Origin: Microbispora triticiradicis
GTDB taxonomy: Bacteria > Actinomycetota > Actinomycetes > Streptosporangiales > Streptosporangiaceae
Assembly: GCA_003260025.2 (NCBI GenBank)
Contig: QFZU02000112.1
Span: 1 to 63,897 of the forward strand
Reading direction: 5' to 3'
Length of the DNA: 63,897 bases
Position numbers and translations under genes: made by a program. The first letter of the stretch is position 1. Each line of letters opens with the position of its first letter. This document shows positions 8,343 through 15,910 of this stretch, piece after piece. The notes under the pieces are model-generated. The model had not been told where the DNA came from and searched no databases. It worked only from the letters and a program-made list of their open reading frames with translations.

Positions 8343-9236
8343 TCAGCTTTCGGCCGCCCAGTCGAGCAGAGACCCGGCGGTGTCCCAGCGGCGGCTGGAG
8401 TCGTCCTCGCCGAGGATGACGCCGATCAGCCGGTGGTCGTGGCGGTCGGCGGCGAACGCCAGGCAGAACCCGGCGGCGTTGGTGAAGCCGGTCTTCACGC
8501 CGATCGCGCCGGGCAGGCCGAGCATGTGGTTGGTGTTGGACCAGTCGTACCTGCCGTCGCCGGTCGAGTGGTGCCGGGTCGAGGTGATCTCGGTGAAGAC
8601 CGGATTCCGCAGCGTGATCGCCGCGAGGCGGGCCTGGTCGCGGGCGGTGGAGTAGCCGTCGCCGTCGCGCGTGGGCAGCCCGTCGGCGTTGACGTAGTGC
8701 GTGTCGTTCAGTCCGAGGCTCTTGGCGGCGGCGTTCATCTTGGCCACGAAGCCGGCCACTCCCGGGCCGTACACGCGGGCCAGGGCGTGCGCGGCGTCCG
8801 CGCCCGAGGGGAGCAGCAGCGCGTAGAGCAGTTCCCCGACCGGAAGGCTGTCGCCGGGCTCGAGATCGGCCGTCGTGCCGTCGTTGTTCCAGGCGTACTC
8901 GACATCCTCACGCTTGATCTTGACGCGGTCGTCGAGGTTCGCCTCCCGCAGGACGACATAGGCGGTCATGATCTTGGTGAGGCTGGCGACCGGCATCCGC
9001 TTGCCGGCGTTCTTGTCCAGCAGTTCCTGTCCCGTGGTCGCGTCGAAAAGATAGACGGCCCGGCCGTACGCGTGCGGCGCCGTGTACGCGGGAAACGCCG
9101 TGGTGTGCTCGCGGACCAGAGCGGCGGCCGGGCCGGGAGCGGCCGTGACGGGCTGCGCGAGCGCGGGCGACGCAACCCCTGTGAACAGGGCAAAGGCCGC
9201 CATGGAGACACCAAGGAAAAGCTTACGGGTCGGCAT
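8343..9236 (-). CDS. D-alanyl-D-alanine carboxypeptidase (S11 penicillin-binding protein)
   Basis: Secreted serine peptidase with the three penicillin-binding motifs: SLTK in MPVASLTKIMTAYV (Ser nucleophile and Lys), SGA in LPSGADAAHAL, and KTG in GVKTGFTNAAG. It trims the terminal D-Ala from peptidoglycan stem peptides. I chose the ATG giving MPTRKLFLGVSMAAFALF as the start of a normal signal peptide ending at ASPALA; an ATG 45 bases further upstream (9281) adds a basic extension and is the alternative. Neither has a strong ribosome site. There is no C-terminal membrane anchor, so it may be soluble outside the cell. Monocistronic. Confidence 0.9.
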   Translation of the reverse strand: MPTRKLFLGVSMAAFALFTGVASPALAQPVTAAPGPAAALVREHTTAFPAYTAPHAYGRAVYLFDATTGQELLDKNAGKRMPVASLTKIMTAYVVLREANLDDRVKIKREDVEYAWNNDGTTADLEPGDSLPVGELLYALLLPSGADAAHALARVYGPGVAGFVAKMNAAAKSLGLNDTHYVNADGLPTRDGDGYSTARDQARLAAITLRNPVFTEITSTRHHSTGDGRYDWSNTNHMLGLPGAIGVKTGFTNAAGFCLAFAADRHDHRLIGVILGEDDSSRRWDTAGSLLDWAAES

Positions 9237-9460
9237 GCGTTTCAGCGTGCCATGACGATTCCTGGCCTTCGGACGATTCATCGCAAAATATTGGCAAAAC
9301 GCGCGACTAATGTGACTTCTGGGGGTTTAAGGCATAAGTGGTGGTGCGGCGAGAGGTGCGAGCGTGCGGGCGCCGCGGGGCCGGATACGTATTCCTGCCG
9401 ATGCGCCGGGCCGCCCGGTTCCCTACCGTCGAGGACGCCGACGAGACCCCGAGGTGAGCC

Positions 9461-10750
9461 ATGCGCGTGCCGACCGCGTTCCTGTCCACCCTCCTGTCCG
9501 CCTTCCTGACGGTTGTCCTGACGGCATCCGTCCTCACCGTCCCCTCCCCGGCCACCGCCGCCGTGGCCGGGGCCAAACCCCCGCCGGGCGGCGTCGACGT
9601 CGTCTACCAGCGGGCGGTCTTCGGCCCCGGCACGCGGGAGGGCGTGAAGGCGGGGAGGACCCTCTCCTTCGCCGCCCCCGTGGGCACGATCTCGTACACC
9701 GACGCGCTCGGCACGAAGAGCTGGGAGTACGCCCGGTGGACCGGCCCCGAGCGGCCGATCGGGTTCGCCGCCACCGAACTGGTGGCCTCGTGGACCGCCG
9801 ACGTCCCGGCCGGCAGCTGGCTGCAGGTCGAGATGCGCGGCCGCCACGCCGCCGGGCAGACGAAGTGGTACGTCCTCGGCCGCTGGGCGTACGGCGACGA
9901 GGACATCCGCCGCACGTCGCTGCCGGGGCAGCGCGACGCCGACGGCACGGTCTCGGTCGACACGTTCGTGGCCGCGGCGGGCCGGGCGATCACCGCGTAC
10001 CAGCTGCGTGTGACGTTGTACCGCACGCCGGGCTCGGCCGCACGGCCGGTGGTCCGCACGCTCGGCGCGATGGCCTCCGCCGTGCCGGACCGGGAGACGG
10101 TCCCGGTCAGCCCGGGCGGCATCGCCTGGGGCGTCGAACTGCCCGTGCCGCGCCGCTCGCAGAACGTCCACGAGGGCCACTACCCGCAGTGGGACGGCGG
10201 GGGAGAGGCCTGGTGCAGCCCGACCTCGACCACCATGGTGCTCGGCTACTGGGGGAGATGGCCCAGCGCGCGGGACACCTCCTGGGTCGACCCCTCCGAT
10301 CCCGACCCCGAGGTCGACTACGCCGCCCGCTACACCTACGACTACGCCTACGAGGGCGCGGGCAACTGGCCGTTCAACACCGCCTACGCCGGGCGGTACG
10401 GAATGGAGGGGTTCGTCACCCGGCTGCGCTCGCTGACCGAGCTGGAGCGGCTGATCAGAGCGGGCGTCCCGGTCGTCACCTCCCAGTCGTTCAAGGCGGA
10501 GGAGCTGCCCGGCGCGGGATACAGCACCAACGGCCACCTCATGGTGATCATCGGCTTCACCGCCACGGGCGACGTCATCGCCAACGACCCCGCCTCGCGG
10601 GACGACGACGCCGTACGCCACGTGTATCCGCGGGCCGCGTTCGAGAACGTCTGGCTGCGCAGCACCGGCAGCGGCGGGATCGTCTACGTCATCCACCCGC
10701 CGGGCCACCGGCTGCCCGCCACGACGCCGGGCCTGCCGGCCAACTGGTGA
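9461..10750 (+). CDS. Secreted C39-like cysteine peptidase
   Basis: 429 residues with an N-terminal signal peptide ending near ATAAVAG. The first half (about residues 35-215) is a beta-rich region of unknown role. The second half is a papain-like C39 fold: Cys in EAWCSPTSTTMVLGYW (near 250), His in NGHLMVIIGFTATG and Asp in VIANDPASRDDD. These form the expected triad. Proteins of this architecture are secreted actinobacterial peptidases with unknown targets. The ATG has GAGGTGAG in front. Its stop lies 15 bp from the end of the convergent NmrA gene. Confidence 0.85.
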   Translation: MRVPTAFLSTLLSAFLTVVLTASVLTVPSPATAAVAGAKPPPGGVDVVYQRAVFGPGTREGVKAGRTLSFAAPVGTISYTDALGTKSWEYARWTGPERPIGFAATELVASWTADVPAGSWLQVEMRGRHAAGQTKWYVLGRWAYGDEDIRRTSLPGQRDADGTVSVDTFVAAAGRAITAYQLRVTLYRTPGSAARPVVRTLGAMASAVPDRETVPVSPGGIAWGVELPVPRRSQNVHEGHYPQWDGGGEAWCSPTSTTMVLGYWGRWPSARDTSWVDPSDPDPEVDYAARYTYDYAYEGAGNWPFNTAYAGRYGMEGFVTRLRSLTELERLIRAGVPVVTSQSFKAEELPGAGYSTNGHLMVIIGFTATGDVIANDPASRDDDAVRHVYPRAAFENVWLRSTGSGGIVYVIHPPGHRLPATTPGLPANW

Positions 10751-10765
10751 CCCGATGCGACGGCG

Positions 10766-11614
10766 TCAGCGGAAGGCGGCCGCGTTGCGCCGCGCCCAGT
10801 CCGAGAACGGGCGTGGCGCGCGGCCGAGCACCCGCTCGACCTCCGGGCTGATCCGCCGTTCGCCGGGGGTCGGATCGCCGAGGATGGCCAGGGTGCCGTC
10901 GGCCACCTCCTCCGGCATGAACGCCGCCATCATCGCGCGTGCCTCGTCGCGGCTCTGCTCGGCGAACCGTACGGGCTCGCCGAGCGCGTCGCCGAGCGCG
11001 GCGGCGATCTGACGCGGAGAGACCCGCTCCGGCCCGGTCAGCTCGTAGACCCGGCCGTCGTGGCCGGGCTCCCGCAGGGCCGCCGCCGCGACCTCGGCGA
11101 TGTCGCCGGGATCGATGACGGGCAGCGCGACGTCTCCGAACGGAGCGGTCACCGTGCGGCGCAGGCGGACGGACTCGGCCCAGGCGAAGGAGTTGGAGGC
11201 GAAGCCGCCCGGCCGCAGGATCGTCCACTCCAGCCCCGAGTTCCTGACCTCGCTCTCGTCCTCCAGCGCCCGCATGCCGTGACCAGGGGAGAGCGGGCGC
11301 GTCCCGGCGGACTGGGAGGACAGCAGGACGACCCGGCGCACCCCGGCTTCCGCGGCGGTGCGGAGGATCGGCCGCACGTTCCCGCCCAGGGCCAGGTAGT
11401 CGCCGGGCGTCACCAGGAACAGCGCGTCCGCCCCCTCCAGCGCGGGGCGCAGCCCGGCGGGATCGGCCAGGTCCGCGCTGACCGTACGGACGCCCTCGGG
11501 CACATCGGCGGACGAGACGCGGCGGGCGACGGCGGTGACGTCCTCGCCCGCCTCCGCCAGGAGCCGGACCAGGACCCGGCCGACGTTCCCGGTGGCTCCC
11601 GTTACGACGATCAT
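10766..11614 (-). CDS. NAD(P)-binding NmrA-type reductase (atypical SDR)
   Basis: 282 residues with the glycine-rich MIVVTGATGNVGRVLVRLL nucleotide-binding motif at the N-terminus and a late TILRPGGFASNSFAW segment. The pattern matches the NmrA/TMR-like atypical short-chain dehydrogenases that act as quinone or NADPH-sensing reductases. No catalytic YxxxK is seen. It is divergent from a TetR regulator with two inverted repeats between them. It is likely the target of that regulator, perhaps for redox stress or small-molecule defence. Substrate unknown. Confidence 0.85.
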   Translation of the reverse strand: MIVVTGATGNVGRVLVRLLAEAGEDVTAVARRVSSADVPEGVRTVSADLADPAGLRPALEGADALFLVTPGDYLALGGNVRPILRTAAEAGVRRVVLLSSQSAGTRPLSPGHGMRALEDESEVRNSGLEWTILRPGGFASNSFAWAESVRLRRTVTAPFGDVALPVIDPGDIAEVAAAALREPGHDGRVYELTGPERVSPRQIAAALGDALGEPVRFAEQSRDEARAMMAAFMPEEVADGTLAILGDPTPGERRISPEVERVLGRAPRPFSDWARRNAAAFR

Positions 11615-11630
11615 GATGATCTCCCTAAAG

Positions 11631-11650
11631 TTAGTTAGTCGGCTGACTCA
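11631..11650. promoter_or_regulatory. TetR operator 1 (in front of NmrA gene)
   Basis: An imperfect inverted repeat reading TTAGTTAGTC-GGCTGACTCA lies 16 bp upstream of the NmrA start. It is related in sequence to the perfect operator near the TetR gene. It would repress the reductase gene. Confidence 0.6.
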
Positions 11651-11679
11651 GAGAGAACCGTAGCACGGGACGCGCCTAT

Positions 11680-11699
11680 AGTCAGTCAGGTGACTGACT
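11680..11699. promoter_or_regulatory. TetR operator 2 (overlaps TetR start)
   Basis: Perfect inverted repeat AGTCAGTCA-GG-TGACTGACT covering the GTG start of the TetR gene. This indicates autoregulation. A TAGTCAGTCAGGTGACTGAC-type core is common for TetR proteins of this class. Confidence 0.75.
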
Positions 11700-12280
11700 C
11701 GACCGTTTCCCGCGCGGGGGCCGCGAGCGCCAAGCGGCGCCGGCTCACGGCCGCCGCCGCCGAGGTGGTGCACCGGCAGGGCGCCGAGCGCACCACCATC
11801 GCCGACATCGCCCGCGCCGCCGGCGTTCCGGTGGGCAACGTGTACTACTACTTCAAGACCAAGGACGAGCTGGTCGCCGCCGCGCTGGACGAACACGCCC
11901 GGCATCTCGCGGAGCTCACCGGACGGCTGGAGCGGCTGCCCGATCCGCGTGAGCGGCTCAAGGGGCTGGTGGAGACCTGGATCGGGCAGCGCGACGTCGC
12001 GGCGCGATGGGGCTGCCCGACCGGCACGCTCGCCGCCGAGCTGGACAAGCGCGGTGAGGGCGGGCTGGACGCGGAGGCGGGGAGGGTGATCCGGCTGCTG
12101 CTCGACTGGGCCGAGCGCCAGTTCCGCGAGCTGGGCCTGCCCGAGCCCGACGGCCTCGCGCTGACCCTGGTGAGCGCCTATCAGGGCATGTCGCTGCTGG
12201 CCAACGCGCTGCGCGATCCCGAGATCATGAAACGTGAGGGCGACCGGCTGCTCGGCTGGCTCGGCTCACTGCCCGGCTGA
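11690..12280 (+). CDS. TetR-family transcriptional regulator
   Basis: 196 residues. The N-terminal helix-turn-helix spans about residues 14-60 (AAAEVVHRQGAERTTIADIA then GVPVGNVYYYFKTKDEL), followed by a ligand-binding helical domain. The GTG start lies inside the perfect operator, which points to autorepression. The divergent NmrA reductase is the likely partner. Its 3' end overlaps the convergent alpha/beta hydrolase gene by 15 bp. Confidence 0.92.
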   Translation: MTDSTVSRAGAASAKRRRLTAAAAEVVHRQGAERTTIADIARAAGVPVGNVYYYFKTKDELVAAALDEHARHLAELTGRLERLPDPRERLKGLVETWIGQRDVAARWGCPTGTLAAELDKRGEGGLDAEAGRVIRLLLDWAERQFRELGLPEPDGLALTLVSAYQGMSLLANALRDPEIMKREGDRLLGWLGSLPG

Positions 12281-13969
12281 GCCGGCCTCGCTCCGGGACA
12301 GGAGCGTGGTCAGGGCCGTGGTCCGCGCGTCGTCCCAGCCGGCCGGCGGCGCGATCCGCGCCCAGGCGGCGGCCACCTCGCCGTCGTAGTCGTGCCCGTG
12401 GCCGGGCGGCGCGTCGAGGGAGAACACCAGATCCGCGGTGACCTGCCAGAACGTGACGAACGGATACCAGCGGATCCAGGGCAGCACGTCGTCGCCGCGC
12501 CGTTCCTCCAGCCAGTCCGGGCGGCCGAGGACCAGCCGCGGGGTCCACCACACGATCGGATCGGAGGGATGCTGGAGATAGACCACCCGCGACCCGTCCC
12601 AGGAGGCGGGCGCGGGCAGGTCCTCGGGCCCGTTGGCGAAGCGCACGGTCTCGCCGTCCCGGTAGACGGGCAGCACCTCCCGGCTGCCCGGGTCGCGGCC
12701 GTCCACGAACCGCCGCCACAGCGGGCTGCTGTCGGGCGGCCCGACGAAAAGCGCGCCGTCGGTGCGCTCGCGCAGGTCGCGGTCGTCGCGGAACGCCGAC
12801 TCCGCGCCGAACGCCCCGAGGCTCTCCCCGAACACCAGCAGCCGCGGCCGGTGACCGGCGGGCAGCCGCGACCACCGGGCGTACACCTGGCCGAACAGCT
12901 CGCGCCCGGCCGCCGTGACGCGCTCGCGGTCCACCAGGAACGACAGCCAGCTCGGCAGGTAGGAGTACTGCATCGAGACCAGCGCGGTGTCCCCGCCGTA
13001 CATGAACTCCAGGGCGGCGGCGGCCTGGGGGTCCACCCAGCCCGTGCCGGTCGTCGTGATCACGCACAGCACCGCCCGGCGGAACGCGCCGGTCCGGTCG
13101 AGCTCCCGTACGGCGAGGGCGGCCCGCTCGCGGGCGGTCGCGGCGGAGTCGAGTCCCGCGTAGACCCGGACCGGCGGGAGCGCGGGCCGCCCGGTGAAAC
13201 CGCTGAGTTCCCCGACGGTGGGGGCGCCTGCCACGAACGCCCGGCCCTCCAAACCGAGCGACGCGAAGGAGACCAGGGAGGAGGGGCCGCCAGAGACGGC
13301 GGCGGACCGGGGCCGCGAGGTGCCGGGCGCGGTCTCGCTGTTGATCGCCGCGAAGCTGGTGTCGGCCCCTCTGAGCAGGGCCTCGGTGAGGATCCCGTCG
13401 GTCAGCAGGACGGCCAGCACGCCGACGCCGAGCGTCGCGGCCAGCCGCGCCGCCGTGGCAGGGATCCACCTGCCGAGCACGCCTCCGAGCGCCCGGGCGG
13501 CGATGCGCAGCGCCCTGGCGGCGGCCAGCAGGAGCAGGAACACCGCCGCCGCGACGAACGGCACGCCGAGATAGCCGAGCCGTTCCGGCGGGCGCAGCCC
13601 CATCAACGGGTAGATGGCCCTCTGGGCGCGTACGCCGAGGACCAGCGACGCGGCGCCCAGCCCGCAGCCGAACGTCGCGACCAGGCGGCGGACCCGCCGC
13701 CGTCCCGTACGGCGCCACCCCTCGCGCCATCCCGCGCGCCGGGCCTCGGCATACCGCCGGACGACCGGGGCGGCGCTCCGGCGGGCCAGGGCGCCGGCGG
13801 TCACGCCGGCCAGGTATCCGGTCGCGGTCAGCACCCCCGCGATGATCCCCTGCAGCGGCCACGAGCGGGGCAGCAGCGACGGCGTGAGGGACAGGCAGAA
13901 GAAGATCGCGGCGAACAGGATCCCGGCCGTGTCCAGTGCTCCGCCGAGCCGTACCCGCCCCTCCCGCAT
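12266..13969 (-). CDS. Integral-membrane alpha/beta hydrolase (Abhydrolase_9 family)
   Basis: 567 residues. The first about 220 residues contain four or five membrane helices (e.g. AGILFAAIFFCLSLTPSLLP, VPFVAAAVFLLLLAAARAL, LAATLGVGVLAVLLTDGIL). The rest is a soluble alpha/beta hydrolase domain with the nucleophile elbow FGESLGAFGAE near residue 410, an acid in the SDPIVWW segment and a possible late histidine. This combination matches the actinobacterial DUF2319/Abhydrolase_9 proteins, whose substrate is not known but which may act on membrane lipids. Monocistronic on the minus strand. Confidence 0.82.
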   Translation of the reverse strand: MREGRVRLGGALDTAGILFAAIFFCLSLTPSLLPRSWPLQGIIAGVLTATGYLAGVTAGALARRSAAPVVRRYAEARRAGWREGWRRTGRRRVRRLVATFGCGLGAASLVLGVRAQRAIYPLMGLRPPERLGYLGVPFVAAAVFLLLLAAARALRIAARALGGVLGRWIPATAARLAATLGVGVLAVLLTDGILTEALLRGADTSFAAINSETAPGTSRPRSAAVSGGPSSLVSFASLGLEGRAFVAGAPTVGELSGFTGRPALPPVRVYAGLDSAATARERAALAVRELDRTGAFRRAVLCVITTTGTGWVDPQAAAALEFMYGGDTALVSMQYSYLPSWLSFLVDRERVTAAGRELFGQVYARWSRLPAGHRPRLLVFGESLGAFGAESAFRDDRDLRERTDGALFVGPPDSSPLWRRFVDGRDPGSREVLPVYRDGETVRFANGPEDLPAPASWDGSRVVYLQHPSDPIVWWTPRLVLGRPDWLEERRGDDVLPWIRWYPFVTFWQVTADLVFSLDAPPGHGHDYDGEVAAAWARIAPPAGWDDARTTALTTLLSRSEAGSAGQ

Positions 13970-14061
13970 CAGGCCCCCGATTCGCCGCCTGTCCGCCGAT
14001 TTCGCGGAGCAGGCAGGCTATCAAGTCACCGGCAGGTCACGGCCCCGCCCCCCGCGCGGCC

Positions 14062-14649
14062 TCACCCCCAGTGGTCGCCCCAGCCCCACAGGTTGGGCCC
14101 GAGCGCCGTGGCGGGGTCGTCGTGGTACACGCCGAACCTGCCGCGGAAGAACAGCATCGGCCGCTGCTCCGGATGGACGGGTTCGAGTTCGCGGACGAGG
14201 CCGATCACCACGTCGTGGTCTCCGGCCACGTGCACCTCCCGGACCTCGCCGTGGACGCGCAGCAGCACGTCCCGCAGGACGGGCGTGCCCCAGCGGGACA
14301 GGTCCCAGGCGAGCCCGGCGAACTTGTCGCCGTTGCTCGATCCGAACCTGGCGCACACGTCGACCTGCTCCTCGCCGAGGACGTTGACGCAGAAGCGGCC
14401 GGACTTCCTGATCCGCGGCCAGGCGCGGCCCTTGTGGTCGGCGCAGAAGAGCACGAGCGGTGGTTCGAGGGACACCGACGCGAACGACTGGCAGGCGAAC
14501 CCCACCGGATCGCCGTCGTCGAGCCCCGTGACCACGGTCACGCCGGTCGCGAACATCCCGAGCGCGCGCCGGAACTCCGCGGGCGACGGCGGCGGCGCGT
14601 CGCCGGAGCCGGGGTCGCCGAGGCCGGGGCCGGCGGAAGCTGCGGTCAT
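14062..14649 (-). CDS. Flavin reductase (HpaC/HsaB-like)
   Basis: 195 residues. The core from about residue 25 (FRRALGMFATGVTVVTG) through GFACQSFASVSLEPPLVLFC to the conserved GRFCVNVL and DHDVVIGLV strands matches the FMN/FAD:NAD(P)H oxidoreductase partner of two-component flavin monooxygenases. It could feed reduced flavin to the HsaA-like monooxygenase at 24.7 kb, but the two genes are 10 kb apart and the pairing is inference. The ATG has GAGGTGA in front. The C-terminal tail is rich in tryptophan and glycine (LWGWGDHWG). Confidence 0.85.
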   Translation of the reverse strand: MTAASAGPGLGDPGSGDAPPPSPAEFRRALGMFATGVTVVTGLDDGDPVGFACQSFASVSLEPPLVLFCADHKGRAWPRIRKSGRFCVNVLGEEQVDVCARFGSSNGDKFAGLAWDLSRWGTPVLRDVLLRVHGEVREVHVAGDHDVVIGLVRELEPVHPEQRPMLFFRGRFGVYHDDPATALGPNLWGWGDHWG

Positions 14650-14940
14650 GGGTTCACCTCTCGCGTGCGGTCCGGTGGCTCCGGTGTGCCTTCGGTGCGG
14701 CTCTGGTCCGGTGACTCAGCGCTCAGATCACGAACTTACAAACCCCCTCGGCGCCGCGCCGCACGGGATCCCGTCCAACGGGGCGGCCTGCATGACGAGT
14801 CTTCCCAGGTAAAAACAGGTTTTGTCAGGTTTACACCATTGTTGAGCTGTATGTACCTTTAGGTGCCACGGCATGGGTACCGGTGACATCCGCGTCGCCT
14901 CCGTTGCCGTGTCGTTGCCCGGACCGTGCGCTCTTCTGTG
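14650..14940. other. Long gene-free promoter region between flavin reductase and lysozyme genes
   Basis: About 290 bases before the riboswitch with no coding frame. It contains an AT-richer block at 14810-14860 with repeated CAGGTTT (CAGGTTTTGTCAGGTTTACAC), which is a plausible promoter for the riboswitch transcript. No confident hexamers. Confidence 0.4.
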
Positions 14941-15086
14941 CGCGCGGCCGCCGAGTCCGCGTTCCGCGGAACCGGGGACCCACTTCTCGGGGTGAATCGG
15001 CGCGCAGACCCCCAGATGCGCCCGTAGGGCACTTCCTGCCCGAACCCGTCAGCTAACCCGGTAGGCGGCATGGAAGCAAGGAGCTC
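14941..15086 (+). promoter_or_regulatory. Cyclic di-AMP riboswitch (ydaO-yuaA class)
   Basis: The conserved blocks of this riboswitch class are present in order. GGAACCGGGGACC is at 14968-14980, GGGGTGAATCGG at 14989-15000, CCGTCAGCTAACCCGG at about 15046-15061 followed by GTAGGCGG, then the closing purine-rich GGAAGCAAGGAG. The element sits directly upstream of a secreted lysozyme, the usual context for it in actinobacteria, where c-di-AMP turns off cell-wall hydrolase genes such as rpfA. It ends on the Shine-Dalgarno of the gene, so control could include initiation. Confidence 0.88.
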
Positions 15087-15096
15087 AACCCGCGTC

Positions 15097-15834
15097 ATGC
15101 CCACCATCAGGTTCTCTCCCGCCGGGCGGCCCTCCGGCCGCCGCCTGCGCGCCGCCCTCGCCGCGGCGGCACTCGCGGTCACGGCCGGCACGGCCACCCT
15201 CACCGCCGCCACGCTCGCCGCCACCGCGGCCGCGCCCGCTCCCGCCTACGCGAACCCGCACACGTACGGCCAGGACGTCTCCGGCTACGAGGCCGACCAC
15301 GACTGGATCAACAGCCGGGCGCAGTTCGGCTTCATCAAGGCGACCGAAGGCCTGGACTGGGTCGACTCGTCCTTCCCCCGGCACTGGCGGGAGCTGGACA
15401 AGAAGGGGATCGTCCGCGGCGTCTACCACTACGGCCACCCCTCCAACGACCCGATCGCCGAGGCCGACCACTTCCTCCGGGTGGTGAACGCGCAGCCGGG
15501 CAAGCCCGGCGACATCCTCGTGCTCGACCTGGAGACCGCCGACGGCCAGTCGGTGCAGCGCGTCAACGCCTGGGCCAGGAAATGGCTGGAGTACGTGACC
15601 GCCAAGACCGGCGTCCGGCCGATGTTCTACAGCGGCTGGAACTTCGCCGACAAGTACGGCCGGGGCCTGGGCGACTATCCGCTGTGGGTGGCCCACTACA
15701 GCCGGAACCCGGGCGACATCACCCCGCCGGCCGACTGGAAGAGCTGGGCGATCCACCAGTACACCGACTCGCCGATCGACCAGAACGTCTCCTCGTTGAG
15801 CCCTGTCGAGCTGCGCGCCCTCGGCCGCCAGTGA
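15097..15834 (+). CDS. Secreted GH25 lysozyme (muramidase)
   Basis: 245 residues. A frame can be read from an ATG at 15070, but that codon is inside the riboswitch. The AAGGAG at 15078-15083 and the ATG at 15097 give the proper start MPTIRFSPAG. An Ala-rich signal peptide ends near AYA. The GH25 domain starts YGQDVSGYEADHDW, with the catalytic acidic pair in DILVLDLETAD and other conserved elements FGFIKATEG, GVYHYGHP and MFYSGWNF. It cleaves the MurNAc-GlcNAc bond of peptidoglycan. Expression is under c-di-AMP control, linking it to wall turnover or spore events. Confidence 0.93.
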   Translation: MPTIRFSPAGRPSGRRLRAALAAAALAVTAGTATLTAATLAATAAAPAPAYANPHTYGQDVSGYEADHDWINSRAQFGFIKATEGLDWVDSSFPRHWRELDKKGIVRGVYHYGHPSNDPIAEADHFLRVVNAQPGKPGDILVLDLETADGQSVQRVNAWARKWLEYVTAKTGVRPMFYSGWNFADKYGRGLGDYPLWVAHYSRNPGDITPPADWKSWAIHQYTDSPIDQNVSSLSPVELRALGRQ

Positions 15835-15841
15835 GGCTCCG

Positions 15842-15876
15842 TGGTCCCGGGGCGGGCGCCGCCCGCCCCGGGACCA
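15842..15876. terminator. Strong intrinsic terminator hairpin
   Basis: A 35-bp stem with perfect 17-bp arms around one central base (arms begin TGGTCCCGGGGCGGGCG), starting eight bases after the lysozyme stop. It also lies 35 bp from the end of the convergent SecDF gene, so it can terminate both. Confidence 0.85.
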
Positions 15877-15910
15877 TCCTCAGCCCGATTTCACACCATT
15901 TCCGACCACA

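Noticed and set aside
12392-14812. An 806-codon plus-strand frame opposite the membrane hydrolase
   Set aside because: Its composition (Pro, Arg, Gly, Gln) is typical shadow. The minus strand has membrane helices and a nucleophile elbow.
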